A stretch of DNA of 64,000 nt from Salinivirgaceae bacterium (GCA_024405635.1 JAKSOL010000002.1:124001-188000), one strand, 5' to 3'; shown: positions 44,213 to 54,022, counted from the first letter of the stretch. Numbers and translations are program-made. The notes: generated from the sequence alone by a model not told the origin.

Positions 44213-45025
44213 TTATTCTTCCACTTTCAAATTGTTGATGGTTTGCAACATGGCAGCGTGCAATAGTCCGTTGCTAACAATGGTTTCTTTTCCGCTATAA
44301 AACAGGTCGCTTTCGTTTCCGCAAAAATCCGACACCAGTCCGCCTGCTTGTTTTAAAATGATGCTTGCAGCGGCAACGTCCCAAGGTCCAATTAAAGCTT
44401 CTATCCGGGCCTCGAATCTGCCAGCAGCAACGTAGCAAATTTCAGCGGCAGCCGAGCCGAGCACTCGCAGTGTGGCAACGTTTCCGTATAGGCGATTTAT
44501 GATTGGCACAATAAAATTGCGGTAGCGGTCGGCATCGTAGGTAAAGCCAAGTTCAATGGCTGCATTGTTAAGCTCGCACACTCGACTTACATTTATTTCT
44601 TGCCCGTTTAGGTATGCTTTTGAGTATTTGTTTGCCCAAAAAAGTTCGTTTCGGCAGCATTCGTAAACCACACCAAGCAACATTTCTGTTTTGTTGCGCA
44701 AACCAATGCTAACGCAAAAAGGTGCGTTGTTGTGAATAAAATTTGTTGTCCCGTCAAGAGGATCTACCACCCAACAATAAGGCTCGCCGTTCATGTGAGT
44801 GCCACTCTCTTCGGCAATAAAACCTGCTTGTGGCAAAAGTTTGTGCAACTGCGCCACAATCATCTTTTCCGATTCTTTGTCAACGTAACTCACGTAGTCG
44901 TGCGACCGTTTTTGTTCAACCTTATTTAGGTCAAATTTTTTGCGTTCGTTAGTTAAAAAACTTCCAGCCTCAAGTGCCAATTTTTTAACTTGTTCGGTTA
45001 GTGCGTTTAATTCTTGTTCGTTCAT
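44213..45025 (-). CDS. Inositol monophosphatase family protein
   Basis: 270 residues. Metal-binding motifs of the Li+-sensitive phosphatase family: AEESGTHM (Glu), WVVDPLDGTTNFIHN (Asp-x-x-Asp-Gly) and GPWDVAAASIILKQAGG (Trp-Asp). Substrate could be inositol phosphate, 3'-phosphoadenosine 5'-phosphate (CysQ type) or fructose 1,6-bisphosphate; CysQ-like action is at least as likely as inositol phosphatase in this phylum. Confidence 0.88.
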   Translation of the reverse strand: MNEQELNALTEQVKKLALEAGSFLTNERKKFDLNKVEQKRSHDYVSYVDKESEKMIVAQLHKLLPQAGFIAEESGTHMNGEPYCWVVDPLDGTTNFIHNNAPFCVSIGLRNKTEMLLGVVYECCRNELFWANKYSKAYLNGQEINVSRVCELNNAAIELGFTYDADRYRNFIVPIINRLYGNVATLRVLGSAAAEICYVAAGRFEARIEALIGPWDVAAASIILKQAGGLVSDFCGNESDLFYSGKETIVSNGLLHAAMLQTINNLKVEE

Positions 45026-45162
45026 CGGTAAGTTCTTTTTTGGGTTATGCTAATGCGGTTTTGCATTGGTGTAAAGGTATGTGCCGATTGGTATTTTGTG
45101 GCATGCAGTTTTCAATTCTTTTTAACGGTTTCAGGGTGTCGGTTTTCATTGCAGAATTATTG

Positions 45163-45170
45163 TAAATTTG
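45163..45170 (+). promoter_or_regulatory. -7 element before TlpA-like gene
   Basis: TAAATTTGC fits the -7 motif, about 98 bases before the ATG at 45269. May drive the run of plus-strand genes up to 51740. No consensus -33 box. Confidence 0.4.
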
Positions 45171-45268
45171 CGTGATTTTTAGAAAAGAAAATCAAGAGAT
45201 TGAGCAGTTGTATTACTGCGTAAAGTGTTGTTTTATAGATAAATAAACGATTGGTAGATTTGCCGATT

Positions 45269-46453
45269 ATGAAAAACAGAAAAATATTGATTGGTGCCAT
45301 AACAATGGCATTTGCGTGTAGCGCTTGTTCCGATTCAGTAACCGTGCCCGACAAAATTTCGGTGTCGGGAACAATTAGTGGAGCTCAAGGTAAATACCTT
45401 AAGGTTATCGATATGACCAAAATGGGTTTTGCTCCCGATTCAATTCAACTTGATGCTAATGGCAGTTTTGCTTTTGAATTGCAAACATCAGAGCCCAAAG
45501 ACTACGTTTTATACATTAATACCGACAACTGCTTGCGCATTGTGCCATGTGCAAACGATACTTTGAAACTTACAGTTCAATATCCCGATTTGGTGCAAAC
45601 ATACAAAGTGTGGGGTAGTGCTGAGTCGGAGCGATTGAGCGGACTAATGAAGTTGCACTATGCTGCAAATTACGCACTCGACACATTAAACGCCTTCTAC
45701 ATGGCTCATCAACTCGACCGTAAATTGCCGCAAATTGTTAGCGATATAACACGCAAGTCCGATTCAATTCTGAAAGCCGACCGTGCTGCTCACGAGAACT
45801 TTATTAAAACCCGACCAGGATCGTTGGCAAGTTATGTTGCATTGTCGTCAAAGTTGGGCGTGCGCACCAATCTGTTTAATATTCAAGACGATTTTGAATT
45901 GTTTGAAATGGTTGATACTGCGTTGTTTAACCGATTTGATACAACTGCAATCACCATAATGTTGCGCCAATATGTGCAAAAAGCACGCGCGGCAATGCGT
46001 ATGCAACCAAAAGCAAAAACTGCGGTTGCAGTAGGCGATACTTTGCCCGACATCGCATTGTCAAACCCTTATGGCGATACCATTCGTCTTTCAAAATTTG
46101 CAGGCGATGTGGTGCTCGTTCATTTTTGGGGAAGTTGGTGCCGTCCTTGCCGTCAAGAGAATATTGAACTTCGTCGTGTTTTTGGTCGATACCGTTCACG
46201 TGGATTCCAAATTTATTCCATTGCACTTGAGCGTAGCCTCGACGATTGGAAAAACTGCATTCGCGAAGACCGTATGTATTGGATAAACCATGTTAGCGAA
46301 CTGAATTACATGGACAGCAAAGTGGCTAAACAATTGGGTATTACATCAATTCCTGCCAATATTCTTATCGATGGAAATCGTGTAGTGCTTGCAACAAACC
46401 TTAATCCCGATCAGCTCCGTACAAAACTTGACGAGGTGATGCGCAAAAGATAA
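45269..46453 (+). CDS. TlpA-like thiol-disulfide oxidoreductase lipoprotein
   Basis: 394 residues from the ATG at 45269 (MKNRKILIGAITMAFACSAC), a lipoprotein-type leader. The N-terminal third resembles the DUF4369 module (VSGTISGAQGKYLKVIDMTK). The C-terminal thioredoxin-fold domain (about 255-394) carries the redox motif WGSWCRPCRQEN and the cis-Pro in GITSIPANILID. Periplasmic disulfide reductase, perhaps for cytochrome or envelope protein maturation. Twelve bases before the lpxH-like gene. Confidence 0.9.
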   Translation: MKNRKILIGAITMAFACSACSDSVTVPDKISVSGTISGAQGKYLKVIDMTKMGFAPDSIQLDANGSFAFELQTSEPKDYVLYINTDNCLRIVPCANDTLKLTVQYPDLVQTYKVWGSAESERLSGLMKLHYAANYALDTLNAFYMAHQLDRKLPQIVSDITRKSDSILKADRAAHENFIKTRPGSLASYVALSSKLGVRTNLFNIQDDFELFEMVDTALFNRFDTTAITIMLRQYVQKARAAMRMQPKAKTAVAVGDTLPDIALSNPYGDTIRLSKFAGDVVLVHFWGSWCRPCRQENIELRRVFGRYRSRGFQIYSIALERSLDDWKNCIREDRMYWINHVSELNYMDSKVAKQLGITSIPANILIDGNRVVLATNLNPDQLRTKLDEVMRKR

Positions 46454-46465
46454 AATCAAGCGTAA

Positions 46466-47266
46466 ATGCCAAATAGTCAGAAGAAAATATACTTTGCATC
46501 TGATGCACATTTGGGCTATCCAAATTTGCACGAAGCTCGATGGCGCGAGGATGTTTTTGTTGCGTGGCTCGATAGTATAAAGTCTGATGCCGCTGAACTT
46601 TATTTGGTTGGCGACATTTTCGATTTCTGGTTTGAATATAAGTCGGTGGTTCCAAAAGGCTTTGTTCGCTTGCTGGGTAAACTAGCCGAATTTGTCGATA
46701 GTGGTATTCCTGTTCACTTTTTTACTGGCAATCACGACGTTTGGGCATTTAGCTATTTGCACGATGAAATAGGTTGCACTTTGCACTTTGGTCCTGTTGA
46801 AGCCGAACTTATGGGTAAACGATTTTTAATTGCTCATGGCGATGGCTTAGGTCCCGATACTTGGTCGTATAAACTGCTAAAACGATTGTTTACCAGTAAG
46901 TTTTTGCAATTTATGTTTGCGTGTTTGCATCCCAATTGGGCAATGTGGTTTGGGCATAAATGGTCAAATCATAGCCGTGGCCGCAAAGGTTTAGCTCCAT
47001 TCCCTTATAAAGGCGACGACCAAGAATATACCTACGTTTACTCAATGCAAGTGCTTGAACAAAAGTCAATTGACTATTTTGTGTACGGCCATCGACATTT
47101 AATGATTCAAAAAAACTTGCCAAACAAATCGAACTACATTGTGCTGGGCGATTGGGTTTACAACTTCTCGTATGGAGTGTTTGATGGACAAACCTTTGAG
47201 TTGAAAACTATTCAAAATGAAATGATTGAAAAATATAAAGCAAAACAAAAAACGGAATTACTATGA
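46466..47266 (+). CDS. lpxH: UDP-2,3-diacylglucosamine diphosphatase (LpxH-like)
   Basis: 266 residues, calcineurin-like phosphoesterase. All metal motifs are present: ASDAHLGYPN, GDIFDFWFEY, GNHDVWAF, AHGDGLGPD and VYGHRHLMI. The GDIFDFWFE form is typical of LpxH, which releases UMP from UDP-2,3-diacylglucosamine to give lipid X, the fourth step of lipid A synthesis. lpxK, a later lipid A gene, lies 3.2 kb downstream on the same strand. Overlaps the next gene by four bases (ATGA). Confidence 0.88.
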   Translation: MPNSQKKIYFASDAHLGYPNLHEARWREDVFVAWLDSIKSDAAELYLVGDIFDFWFEYKSVVPKGFVRLLGKLAEFVDSGIPVHFFTGNHDVWAFSYLHDEIGCTLHFGPVEAELMGKRFLIAHGDGLGPDTWSYKLLKRLFTSKFLQFMFACLHPNWAMWFGHKWSNHSRGRKGLAPFPYKGDDQEYTYVYSMQVLEQKSIDYFVYGHRHLMIQKNLPNKSNYIVLGDWVYNFSYGVFDGQTFELKTIQNEMIEKYKAKQKTELL

Positions 47267-48102
47267 AAACAAAACAGGTTTTAAAAATGCTAGCTATTGT
47301 AGCTGTAGCCTCGTCGGTTATGGCATCGTGCACTAGCGATAGCAAAAAAAATCAAGCATCGGCCGAAATGAAAATTGAAATGGCTGAAGCGCAATTGGGG
47401 GCGAATAAGGCATACAAAATTCCAACTCCAATTGATTTGTTTATACGCATGCAGAGCCTTAAGGTCAAATTCAATACCGATTTGCTAAACCCTGTTGCCA
47501 ATGTTAATATTTACGAAACCCAACTTCAAAAATCGATGAATTTGGGTGTGTATGCAGCCGACCTTGCTTATGCTAGTTTGCTTGGCGACTCGCAAAACGC
47601 TGAACAATATATTGGTGTGGTAATGAAACTTGCTACATCGCTCAACCTTATGGAGGGAATGAACAAAACTCTTGTTGAACGCATAAACGCAAACATTAAC
47701 GAAAGCGACTCTCTATTAGCCATTAGCAGCGATTCATATCAAGACGTAATCAATTTTATTGAAGATAACGGACTTACCGACGTTCAGTGCATGGTGGTGG
47801 CTGGCGCGTGGATTGAGAGCCTTTATCTCTGCTTCCGTTCAGTAGGAAATATAGCTGTATCGCCTGAAATTGAAGAAGTGGTGGCCGACCAACAAGTTCT
47901 GCTCGAAAACTTATCGGAGTTGCTCGATGCAAACCAATCGGCTCCAAATGTTGCTAAAGTTGCCGAGTACATTGCACAAATTCAATCGGAGTACGATGTT
48001 CTTTACGACAACGATGGCCGCCCAATGACTCAACAGCAATTAGTTGCCATTGTGAATGTTATTACCGATGTTAGAAACAATATCAGCACCTTAAAAGATT
48101 AG
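47263..48102 (+). CDS. Lipoprotein of unknown function
   Basis: 279 residues. Lipoprotein leader MKTKQVLKMLAIVAVASSVM then ASC. The mature protein is acidic, mostly helical by composition (MNLGVYAADLAYASLLGDSQ, LIDLF-type amphipathic patterns) and has no Cys beyond the lipobox region and a few internal ones. No enzyme motif recognised. Translationally coupled to lpxH by an ATGA overlap and followed four bases later by another exported protein, so a shared envelope role is likely. Confidence 0.8.
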   Translation: MKTKQVLKMLAIVAVASSVMASCTSDSKKNQASAEMKIEMAEAQLGANKAYKIPTPIDLFIRMQSLKVKFNTDLLNPVANVNIYETQLQKSMNLGVYAADLAYASLLGDSQNAEQYIGVVMKLATSLNLMEGMNKTLVERINANINESDSLLAISSDSYQDVINFIEDNGLTDVQCMVVAGAWIESLYLCFRSVGNIAVSPEIEEVVADQQVLLENLSELLDANQSAPNVAKVAEYIAQIQSEYDVLYDNDGRPMTQQQLVAIVNVITDVRNNISTLKD

Positions 48103-48106
48103 CAAA

Positions 48107-48679
48107 ATGAAAGTAGTTAAATTCATATACACAATTGCATTGTTAGCAACAACTCAAATTGCTGTTGCTCAAGATTGTTCTACAAAAAAACTTGGTACAG
48201 TTGAGCGTCGTGGTCAATACGATTATCATGGTCAATCAACTTATTCGTCAATGGCAGCCGGCGATTCGGTTTCGTTAAGTGCAGTGCTTTACTCTCGCCA
48301 AAACTATCGCATTTTTGTTGCGGCCGAAGAGGCTGTTGGCGACATGTACTACAAAGTGTTTGTTACCAAAAAGAAATCGGTGCGAGTAGTTAAGGAAATT
48401 CGACAGAAAGACCTTTATGTGTACAAAACCGACACGCTTGGTTATTACGATTTCGATCTCGATGGCCAACGTATTTTCATCGACCGCCAAGTTGTGCCCG
48501 ATACTATTTGGACCCGACAAACTACTACTGTAGTTGAGCAAGTGTTTGATAGCCGCAACACTTCAAAACAGTTCTACGAATTAACTCCAGATCGTACTCA
48601 AATTGTGTTGGTTAAGGTTTATTCGTTGTCGCGCGAAGGACGTGGTTGTGTGGGAGTATTTGTAGGTCGCAAACAATAA
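48107..48679 (+). CDS. Exported protein of unknown function
   Basis: 190 residues with a signal peptide (MKVVKFIYTIALLATTQIAV). The mature region is beta-rich (repeated short hydrophobic/charged alternation such as VKEIRQKDLYVYKTD). Two Cys (near 25 and 183) could form a disulfide. No known domain recognised. Lies between the unknown lipoprotein and sppA in one tight plus-strand run. Confidence 0.75.
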   Translation: MKVVKFIYTIALLATTQIAVAQDCSTKKLGTVERRGQYDYHGQSTYSSMAAGDSVSLSAVLYSRQNYRIFVAAEEAVGDMYYKVFVTKKKSVRVVKEIRQKDLYVYKTDTLGYYDFDLDGQRIFIDRQVVPDTIWTRQTTTVVEQVFDSRNTSKQFYELTPDRTQIVLVKVYSLSREGRGCVGVFVGRKQ

Positions 48680-48691
48680 TTATTTACTATC

Positions 48692-50467
48692 ATGAAAAAC
48701 TTTATTTCAAGCCTTTTTGCAAACTTGTTGGCACTTATCATCTACACAACACTAATGTTTGTTGTGCTTGTTGGTTTTATTGGCGTTTTGGCATCAACTG
48801 CTCAAATCGAAAAATCAAAACCAATGGACATTAAGGCGCACTCGGTTCTTAAATTCGATATAAATAGTGAGGTCTGCGACCGCGTTACCGACGATTTGCA
48901 ATCAAGTTTAAACCAAATCTTAAACCAGTCGGACCCACAAGTTGGTTTGGTGCAAATCACCCGTTCAATTGAGGCTGCAGCTTCCGACCCAAATATCGAT
49001 GGAATAGTACTTGAATTGGGCGATGACTTTTATGCTGGAATATCAACCATCGACGAAATTCGTAAAGCGTTACTGCGTTTTCGTGAGTCAGGAAAATTTG
49101 TTGTGTCAAACGCATTAAACTACACTCAAGGTACCTATTTTTTAGCCACCGCAGCCAATCGCATCTATCTCAATCCAATGGGAGAACTAACATTCAAAGG
49201 CTTGTCGGTAAGAGTAATGATGTATAAAGACTTGCTCGATAAACTCGGAGTTGAGGCTACAGTGTTCAAGTGCGGTAAGTTTAAAAGTGCTACCGAACCA
49301 TACGTGCAAAGTCACATAAGCAACGAAAACCGTTTGCAGTACCAAATGATGATATCCGATTTCTGGGCTTATATGCGCAATGTAATTGGCAAGTCGCGCA
49401 ATATCGATGCTCAAGAATTGAATAGAATTGCCGATGGCCTTTTGGTTGAAGATGCTGCTACTGCTCAAAAAATAGGTTTGGTTGACCAAGTGTGCTACTC
49501 ATCGGTTGTTGAAGATAGTTTGAAACAGAAAATTGGCGTTAGCGAAATAAATTATGTGTCGTTATTAGACTATATGCAAAACGTGCGAGTGGCAAATGGT
49601 AATCAAAAAGTTGCCATTATTTATGCTGAAGGTGAAATAGTTAGTAAAGCATCGTCAACTGCAACTCAAAAGCAATTTGATTTCAACATGATGGCTAAGG
49701 CTATTGATGAGGTTGAGGCCGATAGCGCAATAAAAGCTGTGGTTTTGCGCGTAAACTCGCCTGGCGGCAACGCTATTACCAGCGAGTTTATTCACCGTAA
49801 AATCGAAAAATTGAAAAAAACTAAACCTGTAGTTGTGTCAATGGGCGATTATGCCGCATCGGGTGGTTATTACATTGCGTGCCCAGGTTCGACCATAGTG
49901 GCAAACGAACTAACGCTAACAGGTTCTATTGGCGTGTTTGGACTAAGTTTGAACATGCAAAAACTGCTAAACGATAAATTGGGTGTAAACTGCGATGTGG
50001 TTAAAACCAACGAACATGCCGATTTTCCTAGCCCAGTGCGCAAATATTCGTCGCGCGAGAGTGCATACATGCAGCACTTGGTTGATAGCATATACACACT
50101 TTTCAAACATCGTGTGTCTTCGGGGCGTTCGCTCAATGTTGATTATATTGAGCAAATTGCGCAAGGTCGTGTTTGGACTGGTGTTGCTGCAAAACAAAAC
50201 GGCCTAATTGATTGCTTTGGCGACTTGGCTTCGGCTCTTAATATTGCCGCTCAAATGGCAAATATTCCTGTCTCAGAATTTGGTGTTGTCGATTATCCCA
50301 AAGAAAAAGATTTGGTGTCGCAATTAATGGAAATGATGGGGACCAAAATGCAAATGCGTTGCAAATCGCCAATTGCCGAAAAAATTCAAAGCACAATTGA
50401 TTACATCAGCAATTTGCAACCTCGTAGTATTCAAGCGCGTCTTGAACAAGATATTTTGGTGTATTGA
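48692..50467 (+). CDS. sppA: Signal peptide peptidase SppA, 67 kDa type
   Basis: 591 residues: N-terminal membrane helix (about 6-30), then two related halves. The first half provides the general-base Lys in FKCGKFKSATEPY; the second half provides the nucleophile Ser in GDYAASGGYYIAC, followed by LTGSIGVFGLSLN. This Ser/Lys protease degrades cleaved signal peptides in the membrane. The stop overlaps the TTG start of lpxK. Confidence 0.94.
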   Translation: MKNFISSLFANLLALIIYTTLMFVVLVGFIGVLASTAQIEKSKPMDIKAHSVLKFDINSEVCDRVTDDLQSSLNQILNQSDPQVGLVQITRSIEAAASDPNIDGIVLELGDDFYAGISTIDEIRKALLRFRESGKFVVSNALNYTQGTYFLATAANRIYLNPMGELTFKGLSVRVMMYKDLLDKLGVEATVFKCGKFKSATEPYVQSHISNENRLQYQMMISDFWAYMRNVIGKSRNIDAQELNRIADGLLVEDAATAQKIGLVDQVCYSSVVEDSLKQKIGVSEINYVSLLDYMQNVRVANGNQKVAIIYAEGEIVSKASSTATQKQFDFNMMAKAIDEVEADSAIKAVVLRVNSPGGNAITSEFIHRKIEKLKKTKPVVVSMGDYAASGGYYIACPGSTIVANELTLTGSIGVFGLSLNMQKLLNDKLGVNCDVVKTNEHADFPSPVRKYSSRESAYMQHLVDSIYTLFKHRVSSGRSLNVDYIEQIAQGRVWTGVAAKQNGLIDCFGDLASALNIAAQMANIPVSEFGVVDYPKEKDLVSQLMEMMGTKMQMRCKSPIAEKIQSTIDYISNLQPRSIQARLEQDILVY

Positions 50468-51513
50468 AAATAGTAGCACAAATATTAAAAATAGCTTTGT
50501 GGCCATTGTCGCTTGTGTATGGCGCAGTGGCCACTTTTCGCAACATTTGTTTCAATTGTCATTTGCTTAAACAAACTGAATTTAAAACACCAACAATTTG
50601 CGTTGGCAATATCTCGGTTGGCGGAACTGGCAAAACCCCACACGTTGAGTATCTTGTACGATTACTTAGCAAACACTTTGGCAATCAAATTGCAACGGTT
50701 AGCCGCGGCTATGGACGCTCAACATCGGGCTTTGTGTTGGCCAATTCAACATCAACAGCAGCTACCATTGGCGACGAACCAAATCAAATACGCTGCAATA
50801 ATCCAAGCATAACCGTTTGTGTTGACGAAAACCGATGCCGTGCAATCAGCCATTTGCAACAAATGCCGCAACCGCCTAAGGCTATAATTCTCGACGATGC
50901 ATACCAACACCGATACGTTAAGCCCAAAATAAACATCCTTCTGGTCGATTACAATCGCCCCATTTTTGCCGACACAATGATGCCATCGGGTAGGTTGCGA
51001 GAACCGCGTTGGGGAAAAAATCGGGCCAATGTGGTGGTGGTTACAAAATGCCCTGAAAATGTTGATAAACAATTGTTTGAGCGAAAGCTGAACTTAAAGC
51101 CTAACCAAAAATTGTTCTTTTCAACATTTAAATACGGCAACTTAAAATCGGAAAATGGAGCATACACATTGTCAAAAAACTGCAGTGTGTTAGCAGTTTC
51201 AGGCATAGCACATCCCGAAAATATGTTGCAGTATCTTCAGTCGCAAAGTGCCGATGTTAAAAGTGTGCGTTTTGCCGACCATCATAACTTTTCACAATCA
51301 GACATTGACCAAATTGTGGTTCAGTTTAATTCAATAACCAATCCAAATAAGCTGATAGTTACAACCGAAAAAGATTTTTCACGTTTGGTTGATTCGCCTT
51401 TGTATGAGCAAGTATCTAAACTTCCGCTATGTCGATTACCAATTCAGGTAGAGTTTGTTGGCTCACAATCAGCGGAATTTGATAATATTGTAATTGCTTG
51501 TTTAACCAAATAA
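50464..51513 (+). CDS. lpxK: Tetraacyldisaccharide 4'-kinase
   Basis: Phosphorylates the 4' position of the lipid A disaccharide precursor at the inner membrane. 349 residues from a TTG start at 50464 that overlaps the sppA stop (TTGA); no ATG lies close enough, and the N-terminal hydrophobic helix needed for the family starts right after it. Walker A: GNISVGGTGKTPHVEYL. Also SRGYGRSTSGF and ILDDAYQHRYVKP, the family's Asp-Asp region. Overlap suggests translational coupling. Confidence 0.94.
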   Translation: MKIVAQILKIALWPLSLVYGAVATFRNICFNCHLLKQTEFKTPTICVGNISVGGTGKTPHVEYLVRLLSKHFGNQIATVSRGYGRSTSGFVLANSTSTAATIGDEPNQIRCNNPSITVCVDENRCRAISHLQQMPQPPKAIILDDAYQHRYVKPKINILLVDYNRPIFADTMMPSGRLREPRWGKNRANVVVVTKCPENVDKQLFERKLNLKPNQKLFFSTFKYGNLKSENGAYTLSKNCSVLAVSGIAHPENMLQYLQSQSADVKSVRFADHHNFSQSDIDQIVVQFNSITNPNKLIVTTEKDFSRLVDSPLYEQVSKLPLCRLPIQVEFVGSQSAEFDNIVIACLTK

Positions 51514-51521
51514 TAACTGAT

Positions 51522-51740
51522 ATGGTATTAATATTCATTTCTATCATTTTCTTTGTTTGCTTGGTGTTTGTGGTATATGTATTGCGCCAAGGCAAAAATC
51601 AAGATTCAGCACAACTTCAAACCGAGCGCGACATGCTACGTGGCCGCGTTGATGAACTACAACGCGAAGTTGAAACTCTTCGACACGAATTATTGCAAAA
51701 AACCGAGGAGATTGCCGTACTGCGTAATCAAAAATCTTAA
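51522..51740 (+). CDS. Small membrane protein with coiled coil
   Basis: 72 residues from the ATG at 51522, eight bases after lpxK. One N-terminal membrane helix (VLIFISIIFFVCLVFVVYVL), then a charged heptad-like coiled coil (ERDMLRGRVDELQREVETLR). The arrangement recalls the N-terminus of RmuC or of small division/scaffold proteins, but no catalytic part exists. An earlier in-frame start overlaps lpxK and is less likely. Confidence 0.65.
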   Translation: MVLIFISIIFFVCLVFVVYVLRQGKNQDSAQLQTERDMLRGRVDELQREVETLRHELLQKTEEIAVLRNQKS

Positions 51741-51865
51741 TCATTGTTGTCGCTATAAAGAGCAATAAAACTCAAATGTGAGTTTTTGTTATTGACAAAC
51801 AACTCGATAAGTACAACTCCCACCAATTTTGCTATTTTTGACACCCAAATTGCGCAATTATGCGC

Positions 51866-51894
51866 ATTGAACGTGGAGCAACTTGGTATATTTG
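51866..51894 (+). promoter_or_regulatory. Probable promoter of transketolase gene
   Basis: TATATTTGC (51887-51894) is a -7 match; ATTG at 51866-51869 lies 17 bases upstream, slightly short of the usual 19. Start codon is 48 bases downstream. Confidence 0.5.
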
Positions 51895-51941
51895 CAATAT
51901 TGAATAATTGAATTTTATAAACGTTATAAAACCAAAAATAA

Positions 51942-53963
51942 ATGAGCACAAACGTAACAAAGCTTGCTGCTGACAACATTCGTATTTTGGCAGCATCAAT
52001 GGTCGAGAAGGCCAAATCAGGTCACCCTGGCGGTGCTATGGGTGGAGCAGACTTCATCAATGTACTTTACTCAGAGTTCTTGCAGTACGACCCCAAAAAT
52101 CCAAAATGGGTTGGTCGTGACCGTTTCTTCCTTGACCCAGGCCACATGGCTCCAATGCTTTACGCACAGTTGGCATTGACTGGCAAGTACACTCTTGACG
52201 AACTTGCACAATTGCGCCAATGGGGTTCTCCAACAACTGGTCACCCTGAGTTCGAAATTGAGCGTGGTGTAGAAAATACTTCTGGTCCTCTTGGTCAAGG
52301 TCACGTATTTGCTGTAGGTGCTGCTATTGCTGCTAAATTCTTGGCTGCTCACACTAGCAACCCAACTTTCGGTAAAGAAACTATCTACGCATACATCTCT
52401 GATGGTGGTATTCAAGAGGAAATTTCGCAAGGTGCTGCTCGTATTGCAGGTAACCTTGGTCTTGACAACCTTATCATGTTCTACGACTGCAACGATATCC
52501 AACTTTCAACCGAGACTAAAGAGGTTATGAACGAGGATACTGCTGCTAAGTATCGCGCTCAAGGTTGGGAAGTAATTGAAATTAACGGTAACGACGCTGA
52601 CCAAATCCGCAAGGCTATTGCTCAAGCTAAAGCTGTTAAAGGCAAACCAACTCTTATCATTGGTAAGTGCATCATGGGTAAAGGTGCTTTGAAAGAAGAT
52701 GGTTCGTCATACGAACGCAACTGCAAAACTCACGGCGCTCCTCTTGGTGGCGATGCTTACAAAAACACCATCAAAAACCTTGGTGGCGACCCTGAAAACC
52801 CATTCGTAATTTTCCCAGAGGTTAAAGATCTTTACGCTAAACGTGCTGAAGAACTTTCTAAAATTGTTGCTGAGCGCTATGCTGAAGAAAAAGCTTGGGC
52901 TGCTGCAAATGCCGACAAAGCTGCTGCTCAAGACGAGTGGTTTAGCGGCAAAGCTCCAAAAATCGACTGGAGCAAATGCTCTCAAAAAGACAACGATGCT
53001 ACACGTAACGCATCGGCAGCTTGCTTGAGCGTTTTGGCTGAGCAAGTTCCTAACATGATTTGCGCTTCGGCCGACTTGTCAAACTCTGACAAAACCGACG
53101 GTTTCTTGAAAAAAACTAAAGCGCTTACTGCTAACGACTTCTCTGGCGCATTCTTCCAAGCTGGTGTTGCTGAGCTTACCATGGCTTGCTGCTGCATCGG
53201 TATGGCACTTCACGGTGGCGTTATCCCTGCTTGCGGTACATTCTTTGTATTCTCTGACTATATGAAACCAGCTGTTCGTATGGCTGCTCTTATGCAACTT
53301 CCTGTTAAGTTCATCTGGACACACGACGCATTCCGTGTTGGTGAGGACGGTCCTACCCACGAGCCAGTTGAGCAAGAGGCTCAAATCCGCTTGATGGAGA
53401 AGTTGAAACGTCACGATGGCAAGAACTCATGCCTTGTTCTTCGTCCTGCTGATGCTAAAGAAACTACAGTTGCTTGGGCTATGGCAATGGACAACATGGA
53501 GAGCCCAACTGCGCTTATCTTCTCTCGCCAAAACATTAACAACCTTCCAGAGGGTAACGACTACGAGCAAGCTCGCAAGGGTGGTTACATTGTAGCTGGT
53601 TCTGATGCAAATCCTGATGTGGTTTGCGTTGCAACTGGTTCTGAGGTTTCTACTCTTGTTGCAGGTGCTGAACTTCTTCGCAAAGATGGCATCAAAGTTC
53701 GCATCGTTTCTGTTCCATCTGAAGGCTTGTTCCGCACACAAAGCGCTGAGTACCAACAAAGCGTAGTTCCTGCTGGAGCAAAAGTGTTTGGTATGACTGC
53801 TGGTCTTCCTGTAAACCTTCAAGGATTCCTAATTGGCGCCGATGCTAAATCAACCGTTTGGGGTCTTGAAACATTCGGTTTCTCAGCTCCTTACAAAGTG
53901 CTTGACGAGAAACTTGGATACACCGCTGAGAATGTATATGCACAAGTTAAGAAGATGTTCTAA
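51942..53963 (+). CDS. tkt: Transketolase
   Basis: Thiamine-diphosphate enzyme of the non-oxidative pentose phosphate pathway, 673 residues, full length. KSGHPGGAMGGADFINVLY at the N-terminus, SDGGIQEEISQGAARIAGNL as the cofactor-binding region, THDAFRVGEDGPTHEPVEQE with catalytic Glu/His residues, and a C-terminal regulatory domain. Codon choice is clearly different from its neighbours (GGT, GCT, CTT, AAC, TAC and GAC dominate), a mark of strong expression rather than of transfer. Own promoter and terminator. Confidence 0.97.
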   Translation: MSTNVTKLAADNIRILAASMVEKAKSGHPGGAMGGADFINVLYSEFLQYDPKNPKWVGRDRFFLDPGHMAPMLYAQLALTGKYTLDELAQLRQWGSPTTGHPEFEIERGVENTSGPLGQGHVFAVGAAIAAKFLAAHTSNPTFGKETIYAYISDGGIQEEISQGAARIAGNLGLDNLIMFYDCNDIQLSTETKEVMNEDTAAKYRAQGWEVIEINGNDADQIRKAIAQAKAVKGKPTLIIGKCIMGKGALKEDGSSYERNCKTHGAPLGGDAYKNTIKNLGGDPENPFVIFPEVKDLYAKRAEELSKIVAERYAEEKAWAAANADKAAAQDEWFSGKAPKIDWSKCSQKDNDATRNASAACLSVLAEQVPNMICASADLSNSDKTDGFLKKTKALTANDFSGAFFQAGVAELTMACCCIGMALHGGVIPACGTFFVFSDYMKPAVRMAALMQLPVKFIWTHDAFRVGEDGPTHEPVEQEAQIRLMEKLKRHDGKNSCLVLRPADAKETTVAWAMAMDNMESPTALIFSRQNINNLPEGNDYEQARKGGYIVAGSDANPDVVCVATGSEVSTLVAGAELLRKDGIKVRIVSVPSEGLFRTQSAEYQQSVVPAGAKVFGMTAGLPVNLQGFLIGADAKSTVWGLETFGFSAPYKVLDEKLGYTAENVYAQVKKMF

Positions 53964-53986
53964 TTAGAAATACTTAACTAATAATA

Positions 53987-54022
53987 AACGCCCTGCTGGC
54001 TTTTGCTGGTAGGGCGTTTTTT
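53987..54022 (+). terminator. Terminator after tkt
   Basis: ACGCCCT pairs with AGGGCGT with further inner pairing (GC-TGGC), followed by a T run; 24 bases after the stop. Confidence 0.85.

Noticed and set aside
51836..51870. Palindromic TTGCGCAA / TGCGCA sequence upstream of tkt as a regulator site
   Set aside because: It is short and has no partner elsewhere in the window that I can see; may be chance in front of the promoter.
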